Assembly (NCBI RefSeq): GCF_030915445.1
Contig: NZ_CP133264.1
Coordinates: forward strand, 2,852,001-2,916,000
DNA: 64,000 nt
Direction of reading: 5' to 3'
From: Clostridium sp. OS1-26
GTDB taxonomy: Bacteria; Bacillota; Clostridia; Clostridiales; Clostridiaceae
A program made the position numbers and the translations under genes. Within the stretch, counting starts at the first letter, position 1, and the number at the start of each line of letters is the position of its first letter. The notes beneath the pieces were generated by a model, which was not told the DNA's origin, ran no database searches, and saw only the letters and a program-made list of their open reading frames with translations. Shown piece by piece: positions 8,766 through 16,405 of the stretch.

Positions 8766-10154
8766 ATGTCAAATATGAACAAAGAAATAGAGATTTTAGT
8801 TGTAGAGGATAGCTTAACACAAGCGGAACAACTTAAATTTATTTTAGAAAAAAAAGACTATAAAGTAAAAATAGTGAATGATGGGCTACAAGCTTTAGAG
8901 TGTATTAGCGAGTCTATACCGGCTTTGGTTATAACAGATATACTTATGCCAAAGATGGACGGATATGAGTTATGTCAAAAAATTAAAGAAGATGATCAGT
9001 TAAAGCATATCCCAGTTATACTGCTTACATCATTATCAGATCCTATTGATGTTATAAAAGGACTTAAGGTAAAAGCAGACAATTTCATAACAAAGCCATA
9101 TAATGAACATTTTCTTGTTTCACGTATTCAGCATATGCTCATCAATATTGAATTAAGAAAAAACAGAATCAGTGAAATTGGAATTGAGGTATTTTTTGCA
9201 GGAGAAAAGCATTTTATTAATTCAGAAAGAATACAGATAATAGATCTTCTTCTCTCTACTTTTGATAATGCTGTACAAAAAACCAAAGAGTTGGAAGATA
9301 CAAATAAGGAATTAAAAAAGGCCTTTGGAACTATAGGAAGACTTGAAAGAAATTATAGGGCAATTTTAGAAAGTAACACAGACGCATTGCTCGTAATTAA
9401 TGATGATAAGGAAATACTATATCTTAATCCAGCGGCTAAGAAATTGCTTGGCAAAAACTATGAGGAATTAATAATTAGCATATTGGATTTTGAGGAGATT
9501 AAAAATGGCGTAAAAGAAGTTACAATAAATTATGAAGAGGGTAATCAAGTCATTGGAGAGATGTGTATTTCAGATACGGATTGGGAAGGAAAAGAAGCCT
9601 ATCTTCTATCAATTAGAGATATTACAGAACAGGTGCATCTTAGAGAAAAATTAAGAATTCAATCAATTACAGATGAACTTACAACCTTATATAATAGAAG
9701 AGGTTTCTTAAGTTTGGTTGAACATAAAGTTAATTTTGCAAAGCGTAATAAAAAAGGAATGTTACTATTCTTTATTGATGTAGATGATATGAAATGTATA
9801 AATGACACACTGTCTCATAATCATGGAGATTGCGCGTTAGTTGGAGTATCTAATATTTTGAGAGATACTTTTAAGGAAAATGATGTTGTTGCAAGAATCG
9901 GCGGAGATGAATTTGCAATTTTATCTATGGATGTAAGTGAGGAGGATGCAGAAAGATTTATAAATAGGCTTTTAAACAATCAGAAAGAGTATAATGATAA
10001 AAGTGATTATCCTTTTAATATTTCCATGAGTGTAGGAGCTGCATATTTTGATCCGGAAGATCCAATGAGCATTAGCGAATTAATGGCTAGAGCAGACAGA
10101 TTAATGTATAAAAATAAAAATTGCAAGGACAGAACACAAGACTATAATTGTTAA
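8766..10154 (+). CDS. Response regulator diguanylate cyclase, REC-PAS-GGDEF (WspR-like output)
   Basis: Predicted output protein of the operon, making cyclic di-GMP. A receiver domain (residues about 5-120; VVEDS, phospho-Asp in VITDILMPKMDG) is followed by a short coiled coil, a PAS domain (about 195-285) and a GGDEF domain. The active-site motif RIGGDEFAIL is intact. The inhibitory site 5 residues upstream reads KEND instead of RxxD, so product inhibition may be weak. AAGGAGG lies only 3 bases before the ATG at 8766; the ATG at 8775 is an alternative. Classical WspR lacks the PAS domain. No EAL/HD-GYP phosphodiesterase is encoded nearby. Confidence 0.92.
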   Translation: MSNMNKEIEILVVEDSLTQAEQLKFILEKKDYKVKIVNDGLQALECISESIPALVITDILMPKMDGYELCQKIKEDDQLKHIPVILLTSLSDPIDVIKGLKVKADNFITKPYNEHFLVSRIQHMLINIELRKNRISEIGIEVFFAGEKHFINSERIQIIDLLLSTFDNAVQKTKELEDTNKELKKAFGTIGRLERNYRAILESNTDALLVINDDKEILYLNPAAKKLLGKNYEELIISILDFEEIKNGVKEVTINYEEGNQVIGEMCISDTDWEGKEAYLLSIRDITEQVHLREKLRIQSITDELTTLYNRRGFLSLVEHKVNFAKRNKKGMLLFFIDVDDMKCINDTLSHNHGDCALVGVSNILRDTFKENDVVARIGGDEFAILSMDVSEEDAERFINRLLNNQKEYNDKSDYPFNISMSVGAAYFDPEDPMSISELMARADRLMYKNKNCKDRTQDYNC

Positions 10155-10160
10155 ATATCT

Positions 10161-10457
10161 TTAGTCTACCCTTTTTGTTATTAAATCTTGAAGATTGGAT
10201 ATAATCATATTCTTTTTATTTAAAGAATTTTTTATAACTTCAATTTCTCTTTTCAACTTAATATTTTTGCTGTGTACATTACTTAATTCTTTTTCCAGAC
10301 TTTTGATTTCTATTGTTTTGTTTTCTATTATTGAGGTATACATATTGTCAATAGTTTCTTTTCTCTGGAAAAAGGTACCGCAATATTTTATGAGAGATAA
10401 TAGTAACCTTTTTAGTGTTTTTAAGCATTTTATTATATTTAAGTAAATTTTATCCAT
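10161..10457 (-). CDS. Small coiled-coil hypothetical protein
   Basis: About 98 residues, no family recognised. The start at 10457 is fixed by a perfect AGGAGG 8 bases upstream. The N-terminal half is hydrophobic-basic and may be amphipathic; residues about 40-95 form a likely coiled coil rich in Lys/Glu/Asn. It converges on the GGDEF gene, leaving only 6 bases between the stop codons. Next to it, divergently, is another coiled-coil protein, so the two may share a promoter region. Function unknown. Confidence 0.55.
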   Translation of the reverse strand: MDKIYLNIIKCLKTLKRLLLSLIKYCGTFFQRKETIDNMYTSIIENKTIEIKSLEKELSNVHSKNIKLKREIEVIKNSLNKKNMIISNLQDLITKRVD

Positions 10458-10519
10458 ATTTAGCACCTCCTATAGTGTTATTTTATACTTAATTTAACCA
10501 TTAAGGCAAGGAGAAAAAC

Positions 10520-10981
10520 ATGAGTGAAAAAGATGGCTTGTTGTCCAAGCTTATAAGAACATATAATGATTTCAAAAATAGAAAGATAAATAATTTAGAC
10601 AGCAGAAAAGAAAAACTGAAGTTAAAACTTAAAAGTGAACAAAGTGATTTTAATAATTTAATAAATGAAAAGGAAAAGCTAAAGGAAGAGGACAAAAATG
10701 TTGATTTAGTATTTAATTCACTAGTAACAATATTAAAATCAAGAGGAATAATATTTGATGTACCAAATAAAAATTTTCAAGTCAAAGAGTGGGATAATCT
10801 GTATATAAAAAAATCAGATAATCTGTATAGCTTCGCAAATAAAAATGGAGTATGTTTGTATGTGCTTGAAAAAAAATACGGTGACGTTATGGAGTATATA
10901 GTTAACAACTATTCCTATAGCATTGTAGTTATAAGGAAAAATCCGCACTCTTTGAAGGTGCAATTAAGAATTGTAAAGTAG
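10520..10981 (+). CDS. Coiled-coil hypothetical protein
   Basis: 153 residues, not recognised. Residues about 1-60 are a highly charged coiled coil (Lys/Glu/Asp); residues about 65-153 look like a small alpha/beta domain rich in aromatic and valine residues (CLYVLEKKYGDVMEYIV). AAGGAG lies before the ATG. Divergent from the small gene at 10161-10457, with about 60 bases between them. No signal peptide or membrane segment. Placement next to a signalling operon suggests, but does not show, a link. Confidence 0.6.
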   Translation: MSEKDGLLSKLIRTYNDFKNRKINNLDSRKEKLKLKLKSEQSDFNNLINEKEKLKEEDKNVDLVFNSLVTILKSRGIIFDVPNKNFQVKEWDNLYIKKSDNLYSFANKNGVCLYVLEKKYGDVMEYIVNNYSYSIVVIRKNPHSLKVQLRIVK

Positions 10982-11004
10982 AATGATTTTAGATGCTACT
11001 ATTG

Positions 11005-11017
11005 ACGTTGTCAACGT
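11005..11017. promoter_or_regulatory. Perfect 13-base palindrome upstream of the TPP riboswitch
   Basis: ACGTTG-T-CAACGT is a perfect inverted repeat that overlaps a TTGACG hexamer (11002-11007) able to serve as the -35 of the tenA operon promoter. It is followed by CTAC/GTAG partial symmetry further out. It may be an operator or just part of a hairpin; no T-run follows, so it is not a terminator. Confidence 0.3.
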
Positions 11018-11065
11018 AGTGTAGTAAGATGACTTTGTAGGAAAACTTAATAAATTAAGATCATT

Positions 11066-11157
11066 TATCCCAGGGGGGCTGGTGTTACCAGCTGAGATTA
11101 AGAATGAAATTCTTTGACCCTATAACCTGATCTGGATAATACCAGCGTAGGAAGAGG
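11066..11157 (+). promoter_or_regulatory. TPP (THI-box) riboswitch
   Basis: Contains the conserved thi-box elements: the GGGGGGCTGG stem start, GCTGAGATTAAGA, TTTGACCC, ACCTGATCTGGATAATACC and AGCGTAGGAAG. It lies directly upstream of tenA and the ABC importer. When thiamin pyrophosphate binds, the downstream hairpin at 11201-11236 is expected to form and end transcription, so the operon is made when TPP is low. Confidence 0.95.
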
Positions 11158-11200
11158 TTTTATGTATTTGAAAAATACCTTTATAGTTTTAAAGATATAG

Positions 11201-11236
11201 GTACAAACCTCTAACTGGTTTGTGCTTTTTTTATTT
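11201..11236 (+). terminator. Riboswitch-controlled terminator
   Basis: ACAAACC (11203-11209) pairs with GGTTTGT (11217-11223) and is followed by GC and a T-rich tract. It sits between the TPP aptamer and the tenA ribosome binding site, the usual place for the expression platform. Confidence 0.85.
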
Positions 11237-11267
11237 TCAAAAATTAAAGAATTGGGGAGGCGTAAAG

Positions 11268-11927
11268 ATGAAGTTTTCGGAAAGTTTATACGAAAGTGTT
11301 AAAGAAATTTGGGAATCCTATTATACTCATCCCTTCGTAAAGGGTATTGGTGACGGAACTTTAGAAGTAGATAAGTTTAAGTTTTATATGATTCAAGATT
11401 ACATATACCTTTTAGATTATGCAAAGGTTTATGCGTTAGGTGTAGTAAAGGCAGATAGAGAAGATATAATGCAGGGTTTTTCAACTATGGTAAATGGAAT
11501 ATTAAATGGAGAGATGAGTATCCACCGCTCCTACATGAAAAGACTTGGGATTACTCAAGAGGAGATTGAAAATACAAAAGCTTCACTTTCAAATATTTCA
11601 TACACTCATTATATGCTTGCAGTATCTCAGATGGGTGGCTTAGCAGAGCTCTCAGTTTCTCTACTAGCGTGTATGTGGAGTTATCAAGAAATTGGTAAAG
11701 TATTAAGTAAAAATCCTGGGGCAACAGAACATGAATTTTACGGAGAATGGATTAGAGGCTATATTTCAGAAGAGTATAAGGAAGGTACTCAATGGATCAT
11801 AGATTTAGTAGATGAGCTTTCAGAAAACTTTTCAACAAAGGATAAGGAAAAGCTAAAGGAGATATTTATAAATACCAGTAAATATGAATACATGTTTTGG
11901 GACATGTCTTACAATAAGGAGATGTAA
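11268..11927 (+). CDS. tenA: TenA aminopyrimidine aminohydrolase (thiaminase II)
   Basis: Hydrolyses 4-amino-5-aminomethyl-2-methylpyrimidine to HMP, salvaging the pyrimidine of degraded thiamin. 219 residues, all-helical TenA fold. Asp44 (IQDYIY) and the nucleophile Cys135 (LLACMWSYQEIG) fall at the same positions as in the Bacillus subtilis enzyme as I remember it; Glu207 is the likely third residue. The start at 11268 has GGGGAGG upstream; the longer frame from 11220 would start inside the terminator. First gene of the TPP-riboswitch operon, 6 bases before the ABC ATPase gene. Confidence 0.95.
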   Translation: MKFSESLYESVKEIWESYYTHPFVKGIGDGTLEVDKFKFYMIQDYIYLLDYAKVYALGVVKADREDIMQGFSTMVNGILNGEMSIHRSYMKRLGITQEEIENTKASLSNISYTHYMLAVSQMGGLAELSVSLLACMWSYQEIGKVLSKNPGATEHEFYGEWIRGYISEEYKEGTQWIIDLVDELSENFSTKDKEKLKEIFINTSKYEYMFWDMSYNKEM

Positions 11928-11933
11928 CTCTTA

Positions 11934-12686
11934 ATGTTAAAGTTTTTTAATGTTAATTTTAAATATAAGAATGATTCAAAGCTTCTTATAGATAATCTAA
12001 GTTTTAATATAAATAAGGGAGAATTCATAAGTATAATTGGTCCAAGCGGATGTGGTAAGAGCACTATATTTAGATTGATTTCAAGACTTGAGCAAAGCTC
12101 TGGCGGGGATATTTATATTAATGACAACAATGTTAAGGATATCGATAGCCCTATAGGATATATGCCTCAAAGTGACTTACTGATACCATGGAGAACTATT
12201 TTAGAAAATGCTTGTCTGCCATTAGAAGTAGGTGGCAAAAAGCAAAAGGATGCAAAAAAGAAGGCTGAGGAGTTTTTAGAAGTTTTTGGATTGGACAGCT
12301 ATAAAGATAAGTATCCAAAGGACTTGTCAGGAGGTATGAAGCAGAGAGTTTCTTTTATTAGAACACTGCTTACCGGAGCAGAGGTTATGCTTTTGGATGA
12401 GCCTTTTAGTGCATTAGACGCTATAACAAAGATTTCTATGCAGGAGTGGCTTTTAAGTCAGTGGTCAAAGTTTAATAAGACCATACTATTTATAACTCAT
12501 GATGTTGAGGAAGCATTATTTTTATCTAATAAGATATTTGTTGTTTCCGAAAAGCCTATTACCAAACTAAAGGAAGTAATAGTACCTGTTGGTTATCCAA
12601 GGGACAGGCATATGTTAAGCAGACCCGAAATATTGAGCATAAAAGAAGAGCTTGTAAATGAATTAAAGCAGAGGATTGAGCTATGA
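11934..12686 (+). CDS. thiZ: ABC transporter ATPase for thiamin pyrimidine precursor uptake
   Basis: Nitrate/taurine/HMP-family ATPase (about 250 aa). Walker A GPSGCGKST, Q-loop YMPQSDLL, signature LSGGMKQR, Walker B VMLLDEPFSALD and the switch His in FITHDVEEAL are all intact. It energises import together with the permease (4-base overlap) and lipoprotein that follow. Cytosolic face of the membrane. The TPP riboswitch and adjacent TenA point to formylaminopyrimidine or a similar thiamin breakdown product as substrate, by analogy with thiXYZ of Bacillus halodurans. Confidence 0.92.
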   Translation: MLKFFNVNFKYKNDSKLLIDNLSFNINKGEFISIIGPSGCGKSTIFRLISRLEQSSGGDIYINDNNVKDIDSPIGYMPQSDLLIPWRTILENACLPLEVGGKKQKDAKKKAEEFLEVFGLDSYKDKYPKDLSGGMKQRVSFIRTLLTGAEVMLLDEPFSALDAITKISMQEWLLSQWSKFNKTILFITHDVEEALFLSNKIFVVSEKPITKLKEVIVPVGYPRDRHMLSRPEILSIKEELVNELKQRIEL

Positions 12687-13423
12687 AGAAGTATAAATCA
12701 TCAATAATTGTAGGTATTATATTTTTTATAATTTGGGAGGGGCTTGCAAGATATATAGATGCCATGTACATACTTCCATCACCTAGTAAGATTTTAGAAA
12801 AGATTTGGATACTAAGGAAAGAACTTTTCTTGATACATCTTCCTGCTACATTGTTAGTTACTTTTATAGGACTTATTATATCAATAGCTTTAGGAGTAGC
12901 TTTGGCTGTAGCAATGAATTTAAATGAAAATATAGAAAAGGCAATATATCCTATTGTAGTAGTAACGCAAACTATACCTATTACTACTTTAGCTCCAATA
13001 TTTGTACTATGGTTTGGATATAGTATTTGGAGTAAGGTATTGGCAACTGTACTTATGACCTTTTTTCCTATAACTATAAATGTATACGACGGTCTTCGCT
13101 CTACAAAAAGGGAGATGGAGGAGCTTTTAATGACCTATGGAGCAAGCAAAATGGATATATTTATTAAACTGAAGCTTCCTTCAGCGATGCCTTATTTCTT
13201 TTCTGCTTTAAAAATAACAGTGTCCCTTAGTATGATAGGTGCTGCTATCAGTGAGTGGCTTGGAGCCCAGTCAGGGCTTGGGTATTTCAGCAAAAGAATG
13301 ATGACTCAATTAGATGGAGCTGCAGTTTTTGCACCAATTGTAATTTTATCATTTGTTACAATGATTCTTGTTGCCATAATTAGTATATTAGAAAATAAAA
13401 TAATAAAATGGAGGAATGAATAA
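12683..13423 (+). CDS. thiX: ABC transporter permease for thiamin pyrimidine precursor
   Basis: About 246 residues, six predicted membrane helices, BPD_transp_1 fold. The coupling-helix region is ELLMTYGASKMDIFIKLKLP, equivalent to the EAA motif of importers. It overlaps the ATPase gene by 4 bases and the substrate-binding gene by one, so the three are translationally coupled. Confidence 0.92.
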   Translation: MKKYKSSIIVGIIFFIIWEGLARYIDAMYILPSPSKILEKIWILRKELFLIHLPATLLVTFIGLIISIALGVALAVAMNLNENIEKAIYPIVVVTQTIPITTLAPIFVLWFGYSIWSKVLATVLMTFFPITINVYDGLRSTKREMEELLMTYGASKMDIFIKLKLPSAMPYFFSALKITVSLSMIGAAISEWLGAQSGLGYFSKRMMTQLDGAAVFAPIVILSFVTMILVAIISILENKIIKWRNE

Positions 13424-14442
13424 TGAAAAAGTTAAAGTATTTATCACTATTATTAGTATTTACATTTGTAACTTTCATGTTGGCTGGATGCGGAAGTAAA
13501 CAAGCTGCTAGCAGCAGCCCAGAAAAGCTAGAAGAGGTAGATTTAGTACTGGATTGGTATCCAAATGCAATACATAGCTTTATATATGCAGCTATTGAAA
13601 ACGGCTACTTTAAAGAAGAAGGATTAAAGGTGAATATTAAATATCCATCTAATGCAACAGATCCTCTAACATTAACAGCTGCAAACAAAGCAACTATAGG
13701 TATTTATTATCAACCAGACATAGTAATGGCAAGAGCTAATGAAAAGGTTCCAGTAAAATCTATTGGAGCAATAGTACATACACCGCTAAATGTAGTTATA
13801 TCTTTAAAAGAAAAAAATATAAATTCACCAAAGGATTTGTCAGGAAAGACTATTGGATTTTCAGGAAATCCTCTAAACATAGAATATGTTAAAAGTATGA
13901 TAAAAGCAGATGGAGGAGATCCAAATTCAATAAAATCAATAGATGTAGGTTTCGAATTACTTTCTTCCATGACAACAAAAAAAGTTGATGCTACTACAGG
14001 GGGACTTATAAACCACGAAGTTCCTGTACTTGAGCATGAAGGACACCCAGTAAACTATTTTGACCCAGCTAAATATGGAGTACCTAACTATTATGAAGAA
14101 GTTTTTGTTACAAGCGATAAGACCTTAAAAGACAAGCCTGAAACTTTAAAGAAGTTTATGAAAGCTGCTAAAAAAGGCTATGAGTTTACTAAGAATAATC
14201 CAGATAAATCCTTAAGTATATTATTAAATAATCAACAAAAGGACAACTTCCCGCTTATAGAAGCAGTGGAAAAACAAAGCATGAATGTGCTTCTTCCTAA
14301 GATGGAATCAAAGGATGAGCCTTTCTTATACCAGGATAAGAAGGTTTGGGAAAATAATATAAAATGGTTACAAGAAAAAGGTATGTTAAAAGGAGAAGTT
14401 AAGGCAGAAGATTGTTATGTAAATCTTGATGAGGTTAAATAA
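13423..14442 (+). CDS. thiY: Substrate-binding lipoprotein, NMT1/THI5-like (ThiY)
   Basis: Lipoprotein signal with lipobox MLAGCGSK (Cys about residue 23) and an NMT1/THI5-like periplasmic-binding fold. The conserved front part LVLDWYPNAIHSFIYAA is typical of proteins binding HMP-like pyrimidines. It delivers the pyrimidine to the ThiX/ThiZ pair. 339 residues, normal length. A strong hairpin terminator follows 4 bases after the stop. Confidence 0.93.
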   Translation: MKKLKYLSLLLVFTFVTFMLAGCGSKQAASSSPEKLEEVDLVLDWYPNAIHSFIYAAIENGYFKEEGLKVNIKYPSNATDPLTLTAANKATIGIYYQPDIVMARANEKVPVKSIGAIVHTPLNVVISLKEKNINSPKDLSGKTIGFSGNPLNIEYVKSMIKADGGDPNSIKSIDVGFELLSSMTTKKVDATTGGLINHEVPVLEHEGHPVNYFDPAKYGVPNYYEEVFVTSDKTLKDKPETLKKFMKAAKKGYEFTKNNPDKSLSILLNNQQKDNFPLIEAVEKQSMNVLLPKMESKDEPFLYQDKKVWENNIKWLQEKGMLKGEVKAEDCYVNLDEVK

Positions 14443-14446
14443 GGGT

Positions 14447-14487
14447 AAAAGCCTTTGCTAATGGAATATTAGTAAAGGCTTTTAAAA
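14447..14487. terminator. Terminator of the tenA-thiZXY operon
   Basis: A 16-base stem (14447-14462 with 14468-14483, one G-U pair) reads AAAAGCCTTTGCTAAT on the left arm and ends in TTTT. Its A/T-flanked symmetry lets it act on the converging CoA-transferase operon as well. Confidence 0.85.
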
Positions 14488-14573
14488 AATTAGAGGTATT
14501 GGATTACTTTTTACTATATATAGATAAACTAACTAGAAAGTTAACTTTTGGATAAGTAACTCTATATATTATA

Positions 14574-15221
14574 CTACATAAGGCCAATTTTTTCAGGAAT
14601 AATTAATTCAGCTTCTGTGCTTTTTACTACATCTTCTACGCTTACTCCAGGAGCAACTTCTTTTAGCATTAGTCCATCTTTTGAAACTTCAATAACTGCT
14701 TTTTCAGTTATTATTAGATTTACAACACCAGCAGCGGAAAGAGGAAGAGTGCATTTTTTGAGAATCTTAGGGTTACCTTCTTTATCAGTATGGGTCATTG
14801 CTACAATTACCTTTCTAGCGCCAACTAATAAATCCATTCCACCACCCATACCCGGAACGAACTTACCAGGTATCTTCCAGTTAGCTATATTTCCTTGTTG
14901 ATCTACTTCAAGAGCTCCTAATACAGTAGCATCCACATGTCCACCTCTTATAATAGCGAAAGATAAGGATAAGTCGAAGGCAGATGCACCAGCAAGCATA
15001 GTTATAGGTTCACCACCTGCATTACCTAAATCAGGATCAGATTCTCCAAGTTTAGGCTTAGGGCCAAATAATAAACCACCGTTTTCGGTTTGTAAAATTA
15101 CGTTAACCCCTTCAGGTATATAATTAGCTGATGCTGTAGGAATTCCGAAGCCTAAATTTACAACCATTCCATCTTTAAACTCTTTTGCGATTCTTTGAGC
15201 TATAATTTCTCTTTCATTCAT
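14574..15221 (-). CDS. ctfB: CoA-transferase family I, subunit B (catalytic)
   Basis: Beta subunit of a 3-oxoacid/acetate-type CoA-transferase (215 aa). Glu46 in the LQTENGGLLFGP motif is the expected covalent CoA-thioester residue; GVVNLIITEKAVIEV and PGVSVEDVVKST are typical. It moves CoA between acyl-CoA and free acids such as acetate, butyrate or acetoacetate; which pair cannot be read. Start ATG behind GGGGGTAT. 13 bases downstream of subunit A. Confidence 0.92.
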   Translation of the reverse strand: MNEREIIAQRIAKEFKDGMVVNLGFGIPTASANYIPEGVNVILQTENGGLLFGPKPKLGESDPDLGNAGGEPITMLAGASAFDLSLSFAIIRGGHVDATVLGALEVDQQGNIANWKIPGKFVPGMGGGMDLLVGARKVIVAMTHTDKEGNPKILKKCTLPLSAAGVVNLIITEKAVIEVSKDGLMLKEVAPGVSVEDVVKSTEAELIIPEKIGLM

Positions 15222-15234
15222 ATTTATACCCCCA

Positions 15235-15951
15235 TTATCTTAGTTTTTTGCTTTTTACCCATAAATCTTCAAAGGTCTTCTCTCTTTCTTCTAAGCTATG
15301 ACCTTGAATAATAATGTCAACGAAAATTCCAGGTGTACCTATTTCGTTATAAGAGAGTTCACCGGTTTCTACTATTTCATCAACTTCTGCTATAACTAAA
15401 TCTGCAGCAGTGGCCATTACAGGATTTGAATTTAAAGCTGTTCCTCTATATTGAAGATTACCAAATTTATCTGCTTTGTGAGCTTTTATAATGGCTATAT
15501 CCGCTTTTAATGGAGGATATAACAAAAATTCCTTTCCATCTACTATAACTTTTTCGCGTCCATCTTCCATTTCAGTACCTAAGCCTGTAGGGGTTAACAC
15601 TCCGCCTAAGCCAGCTCCAGCAGCTCGTATTCTTTCAATCCAGGTTCCCATTGGATTAAATTCTACCTGAACTTCATTGTTTATATATTGTTGCACAAGA
15701 CAAGGGTCTGTTCCTATATGTGCTCCAATAAATTTTTTAATCTGTCTGTTTGTCGTAAGTCTTCCAATATCAAAGTTTCCACCAGGGTTAGCACCTACTA
15801 CGCTTATGACAGTTAAGTCTTTCACAGCATTTTTTACTAGCTCGTCAATTATTCTCAGTGGTGCACCTACCCCTAAGAATCCGCCAATCATGACAGTTGA
15901 CCCATCTTTAATATTTTTTACCGCATCTTCAACTTTTTGTATAATTGCCAT
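15235..15951 (-). CDS. ctfA: CoA-transferase family I, subunit A
   Basis: Alpha subunit (238 aa) with the GGFLGVGAPLRIID glycine-rich CoA-binding start, ERIRAAGAGLGGVLTPTG and the GNLQYRGTALNSNPVMA block. First gene of the operon; ribosome binding site GGGGGG. About 115 bases upstream on this strand lies a sigma-54 promoter, and the divergent gene encodes a sigma-54 activator. The operon is therefore likely switched on by a metabolite rather than constitutive, unlike the solventogenic sol-operon arrangement. Confidence 0.92.
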   Translation of the reverse strand: MAIIQKVEDAVKNIKDGSTVMIGGFLGVGAPLRIIDELVKNAVKDLTVISVVGANPGGNFDIGRLTTNRQIKKFIGAHIGTDPCLVQQYINNEVQVEFNPMGTWIERIRAAGAGLGGVLTPTGLGTEMEDGREKVIVDGKEFLLYPPLKADIAIIKAHKADKFGNLQYRGTALNSNPVMATAADLVIAEVDEIVETGELSYNEIGTPGIFVDIIIQGHSLEEREKTFEDLWVKSKKLR

Positions 15952-16064
15952 TTTTTATCCCCCCATTAAAATAATTTCCCCATTGAATACCAGCTATAGA
16001 ACTCCAACTTCTAGAAGAAGTGAGTTAATGGCTGCTAAGCTCTGGATTGATAGTTTATTATATT

Positions 16065-16080
16065 AGCAAGTAACATGCCA
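16065..16080 (-). promoter_or_regulatory. Sigma-54 (-24/-12) promoter of the CoA-transferase operon
   Basis: On the minus strand the sequence TGGCATGTTACTTGCT matches the TGGCAY-N5-TTGCW consensus with GG and GC at the required 10-base spacing. It faces the CoA-transferase genes and the activator gene is divergent. Confidence 0.88.
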
Positions 16081-16142
16081 GAGCTTTACTATGAAGAACT
16101 TAAGATTTTCAATATAAGATTGTTATATACTAATATGCTCCA

Positions 16143-16243
16143 GTAACATTTTGTTACAGCTACATAAAAAATTCCCTTCTAAACTAAGCCTACTAGCATA
16201 GTTACAATGAGTAACAAAATGTTATTAAGCAACATTCTGTTAC
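16143..16243. promoter_or_regulatory. Upstream activating sites: three copies of a GTAACA-N3-TGTTAC palindrome
   Basis: Copies at 16143-16157 (GTAACATTTTGTTAC), 16211-16225 (GTAACAAAATGTTAT) and 16229-16243 (GCAACATTCTGTTAC). They lie 63-178 bases upstream of the -24 element, a normal distance for enhancer sites, and are the best candidates for binding the divergently encoded activator. Confidence 0.8.
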
Positions 16244-16405
16244 TTAATTTTATTTATAATAAAAAATTTCATTAGCAGCTAAAAACTTTTATCCGATGCC
16301 TAGAACTATGTTTATAGATTTGAAATAAACACAGCTCAATGATATACTTATAGACAATAGAAATTTGAAATTTATGGATATAAGATAATGTAATGAGGTG
16401 ACGCT

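Noticed and set aside
14574..15951. Solventogenic sol-operon assignment for ctfA/ctfB
   Set aside because: No adhE or adc genes nearby, and control is by sigma-54 instead.
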